DNA of 15,345 nucleotides from Bdellovibrionales bacterium (GTDB lineage Bacteria > Bdellovibrionota_G > JALEGL01 > JAGRAY01). Location of the stretch: contig JAGRAY010000026.1 in NCBI GenBank assembly GCA_020434375.1, positions 1-15,345 of the forward strand, read 5' to 3'. The position numbers and the translations under genes were made by a program. The first letter of the stretch is position 1, and each line of letters opens with the position of its first letter. The notes under the pieces were generated by a model. The model saw only the letters and a list, made by a program, of their open reading frames with translations. It was not told where the DNA came from and searched no databases. Positions 13,365 to 15,345 of this stretch are shown here, piece after piece.

Positions 13365-14099
13365 TCAAAGTTGGACTCTATATAGTTCCAGCATATCCCA
13401 GGATCTATTTTCAAAAATGTCCATAGTACCTTGCAAAGTCAGTTTAACCAAAGGGCCTTTTCCTAGCTTTGATGTAACCATGATGATTTCAGCTTCTCGG
13501 ATTTCGGACACCACTGCACTGTGAATCATTTTGTTTACTTTAGTATCTCGAAACATAATTACATCTCCAAGTGCAACCCTGGAAAACAAGCTTGCCTCAT
13601 CGAAATAACCTCTATCTTGCGACTGAATTTTTTCATAAAATGTTGAAAACAGCGTCTCCGCTGGATTTGTCCAGAGTGATTCGAAATGAGAGTAACCATC
13701 TACCCAAGTATGTGATCCTATACAGGCCGATAAGCTCGGATGAAACGAAAGCGAATAGGCGTGACAATTAAAATTCAAACTGTTGGCTGGATCTGTTCTA
13801 GAATCGGAAGGATTGTGCGCGACCAATTGACCATTATCCGATGAACACCCTGAATCACCATCAATACGTTGGAACAAAGGTGTATCACCAATAATAATTT
13901 CTTCTGCAGAAACCTTTCTAAACTCAGGGTTAAAATAATTCGGGTGTTTTACGATGGCATGAACACCTCGACCAGGAGAAATACGACTAAACTGGACACC
14001 CAAAATCTTTATGCTCGTTTGAGAGCACTCCGTTTGAGCAAATACATTCGAAAAAAGTGCAATTACAGTTGTCAAGCCATATGAAATTACTTGGTTCAT
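13365..14099 (-). CDS. Secreted protein with papain-like (NlpC/P60-type) Cys-His motifs
   Basis: 244 residues from ATG 14099, preceded by TAGGGGA; the frame is open for 11 more codons upstream but without a ribosome site. Residues 1-21 form a signal peptide (hydrophobic GLTTVIALFSNVFA, cleavage probably after Ala21). The mature part contains NFNCHAYSL with Cys112, then GDVIMFRD (178-185), IHSAVV with His193 and VTSKLGKGP (about 208-216). The order 'Cys-His near the start, GD-x-x-x-F, then His-x-x-x-V' resembles NlpC/P60 and related papain-like amidase/peptidase folds. A cell-envelope hydrolase is therefore possible, but the match is by motif only. Several other Cys residues (near positions 25, 85 and 126) may form disulfides in the periplasm. 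It is convergent with the ABC exporter. Confidence 0.7.
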   Translation of the reverse strand: MNQVISYGLTTVIALFSNVFAQTECSQTSIKILGVQFSRISPGRGVHAIVKHPNYFNPEFRKVSAEEIIIGDTPLFQRIDGDSGCSSDNGQLVAHNPSDSRTDPANSLNFNCHAYSLSFHPSLSACIGSHTWVDGYSHFESLWTNPAETLFSTFYEKIQSQDRGYFDEASLFSRVALGDVIMFRDTKVNKMIHSAVVSEIREAEIIMVTSKLGKGPLVKLTLQGTMDIFENRSWDMLELYRVQL

Positions 14100-14199
14100 T
14101 TCCCCTACCCTTTGGGTGCATTCATAGCACATGACCCAGGTTCCAGTCGACTCTTGGAGTTATTTATCGTGTCCAATCGCACAACTTCATGGGTCACCT

Positions 14200-15303
14200 T
14201 TACGGAAACTTTAAGTTCGCGGCATAGGGTAAAACTGTCGTGTATTTTGGTAGGACGGTTTTGTTTTTTGCTTTTATTTCAATCGGGTTGCAGTAAGACC
14301 AGGTTTTGATATCGTAGCCACCCTGCTTAAAAGAAAATTTTGCCGCCTTAATTGCTTTTTCAGTTTTAGCCGTTTTTTGAAGTTCTTTCATGCTGGGATG
14401 TTCAGGTTGATCAGGAGGTTCCATGGCGACCGTACACCATTTAAGCTTTCCTCCAGTTTTTACAATATGATCGACTCCAAAAGCCATCCAAATAGGTTGT
14501 TCTTGATTCAAAAGTTTTGTCATGCCACCCACAATACGAAACATATCACTCTTTGTTGCAGGCACTTCTATGGAGACACCAAGTGTTTTGAGGGTGATTT
14601 TTAAGTTTCGTGTCTGCCATTCCATGTCAACATCTGACCAAACTGGTGAAACATTCGGAACCTTCTGCAAGTAGTCTCTGAAGGCATCTAGGCGCCAAAA
14701 CGGTGTGTGAACAAAGTATTCAGACAAGAAATAGTCTACAAAATTTCGTTGAGAAATCTCCAGAACATGAGGATCTCTCAAAAATGATGCACGGTTCACA
14801 CACAAAAAACCTTGTGGTGTAGGCAAACAGTAGACTTCTAAGGTTTGATCCAAAATTTTCCAGTTCATGAGTGTCCATTCACGATTCAAGCGATCAGAAA
14901 TTTTTCGAATTTCTGGTGTGGTCGATATTTCTTTAATTTTGAATTCTTTTTGAGATTTAGGCCGAACAAAAGGAACCGTATATGTTGTGTAGGTAAGGCC
15001 TTCTTCACCCAAAATAATTTTCATCACCTGATCGGGTTTGAACTGTCTCGCATCGTCCCAGGACTCTGAAAGTTGCTTAGGAACAAACGTGCCCATAAGC
15101 TCTGGGATAAACGTTAGCATGCGCTGTGCGTTGGTGTTTACATGATAAACAAACTGAGGTTTTGAGTTTTTTTGAATAAGATCTAAGTCGAGCTGCTGAA
15201 CAACCGTTTCATAGGGTGGCATCGACATTTCAGATTGCTTAAGTCGTTTGACATATTCCTTTAAGGTGCGGTGACCTAGTGGCGCGTGAAGCCCTATCTG
15301 CAT
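14200..15303 (-). CDS. Unrecognised soluble protein
   Basis: 367 residues from ATG 15303. This start is chosen because AAGGAAGTGAT, an almost full anti-Shine-Dalgarno match, ends four bases upstream; the in-frame ATG at 15339 is too near the window edge to judge. There is no signal peptide or membrane segment. The middle contains VYCLPTPQGFLCVNRASFLRD and HTPFWRLDAFRDYL. The C-terminal third is lysine-rich (KELQKTAKTEKAIKAAKFSF), preceded by KWCTVAMEPPDQPEHPSM. No family, catalytic motif or repeat was recognised. A 67-bp gap separates it from the downstream secreted-protein gene on the same strand, so joint transcription is possible. Confidence 0.8.
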   Translation of the reverse strand: MQIGLHAPLGHRTLKEYVKRLKQSEMSMPPYETVVQQLDLDLIQKNSKPQFVYHVNTNAQRMLTFIPELMGTFVPKQLSESWDDARQFKPDQVMKIILGEEGLTYTTYTVPFVRPKSQKEFKIKEISTTPEIRKISDRLNREWTLMNWKILDQTLEVYCLPTPQGFLCVNRASFLRDPHVLEISQRNFVDYFLSEYFVHTPFWRLDAFRDYLQKVPNVSPVWSDVDMEWQTRNLKITLKTLGVSIEVPATKSDMFRIVGGMTKLLNQEQPIWMAFGVDHIVKTGGKLKWCTVAMEPPDQPEHPSMKELQKTAKTEKAIKAAKFSFKQGGYDIKTWSYCNPIEIKAKNKTVLPKYTTVLPYAANLKFP

Positions 15304-15345
15304 GGGAATCACTTCCTTTTGGCGATAAGTGTAGCTCATGGAATC

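Noticed and set aside
14132..14196. 7-bp inverted repeat TGACCCA / TGGGTCA in the gap between the last two genes
   Set aside because: The arms are 51 bases apart with no supporting extension; this is expected by chance at a fair rate.

Overview
The window is a dense, moderately AT-rich bacterial chromosome segment. It has short intergenic gaps, many start/stop overlaps and good AGGAG-type ribosome sites. The gene set includes a DksA-like protein with a lysine-rich histone-H1-like tail, a Bcp peroxiredoxin, a bacterial deoxyhypusine-synthase-like protein, DUF2203 and complex I genes. This points to a Gram-negative bacterium, perhaps of the former Deltaproteobacteria such as Bdellovibrionota. 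That placement is inferred from family content only; no rRNA or other marker is present. No tRNA, rRNA, CRISPR array, insertion sequence or phage gene was seen.

Left end (1-1960). A partial DksA/TraR-family gene on the minus strand runs off the left edge and is divergent from a bcp peroxiredoxin gene. The bcp gene converges with, and overlaps by 21 bp, a minus-strand gene for an unrecognised 284-residue protein with a helix-hairpin-helix-like C-terminal part.

Centre (2025-10084, all minus strand). Ten genes are packed head to tail, several with 1-10 bp overlaps, and look like one operon. Transcription order: glyoxalase-II-like metallo-beta-lactamase-fold protein, NuoB-NuoD fusion, NuoG, NuoI, DUF2203 protein, a second metallo-beta-lactamase-fold hydrolase, a 2Fe-2S ferredoxin, a polytopic membrane protein, a small Cys/His protein and BioY. 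It therefore encodes part of the peripheral arm of respiratory complex I (NADH:quinone oxidoreductase) plus a possible ferredoxin/membrane-protein redox pair. NuoC, NuoE, NuoF and all membrane subunits (A, H, J-N) are absent from the window, and the NuoB-NuoD fusion lacks the usual intervening NuoC. The reading frame of the small Cys/His gene runs through a striking cluster of GC-rich hairpins (2651-2819).

Right part (10185-15345). A plus-strand deoxyhypusine-synthase-like gene is followed by about 290 bp with no convincing gene, holding a possible promoter. Next comes a plus-strand ABC exporter with fused membrane and ATPase domains. It converges on a minus-strand gene for a secreted protein with Cys and His motifs resembling a papain-like/NlpC-P60 fold, with a strong inverted repeat between the two. 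The right edge holds an unrecognised minus-strand gene (367 codons) that appears complete.

Most interesting points: the direct NuoB-NuoD fusion, the translated palindrome cluster, the H1-tailed DksA-like protein, and a metallo-beta-lactamase-fold protein whose metal-binding Asp is replaced by Ser.
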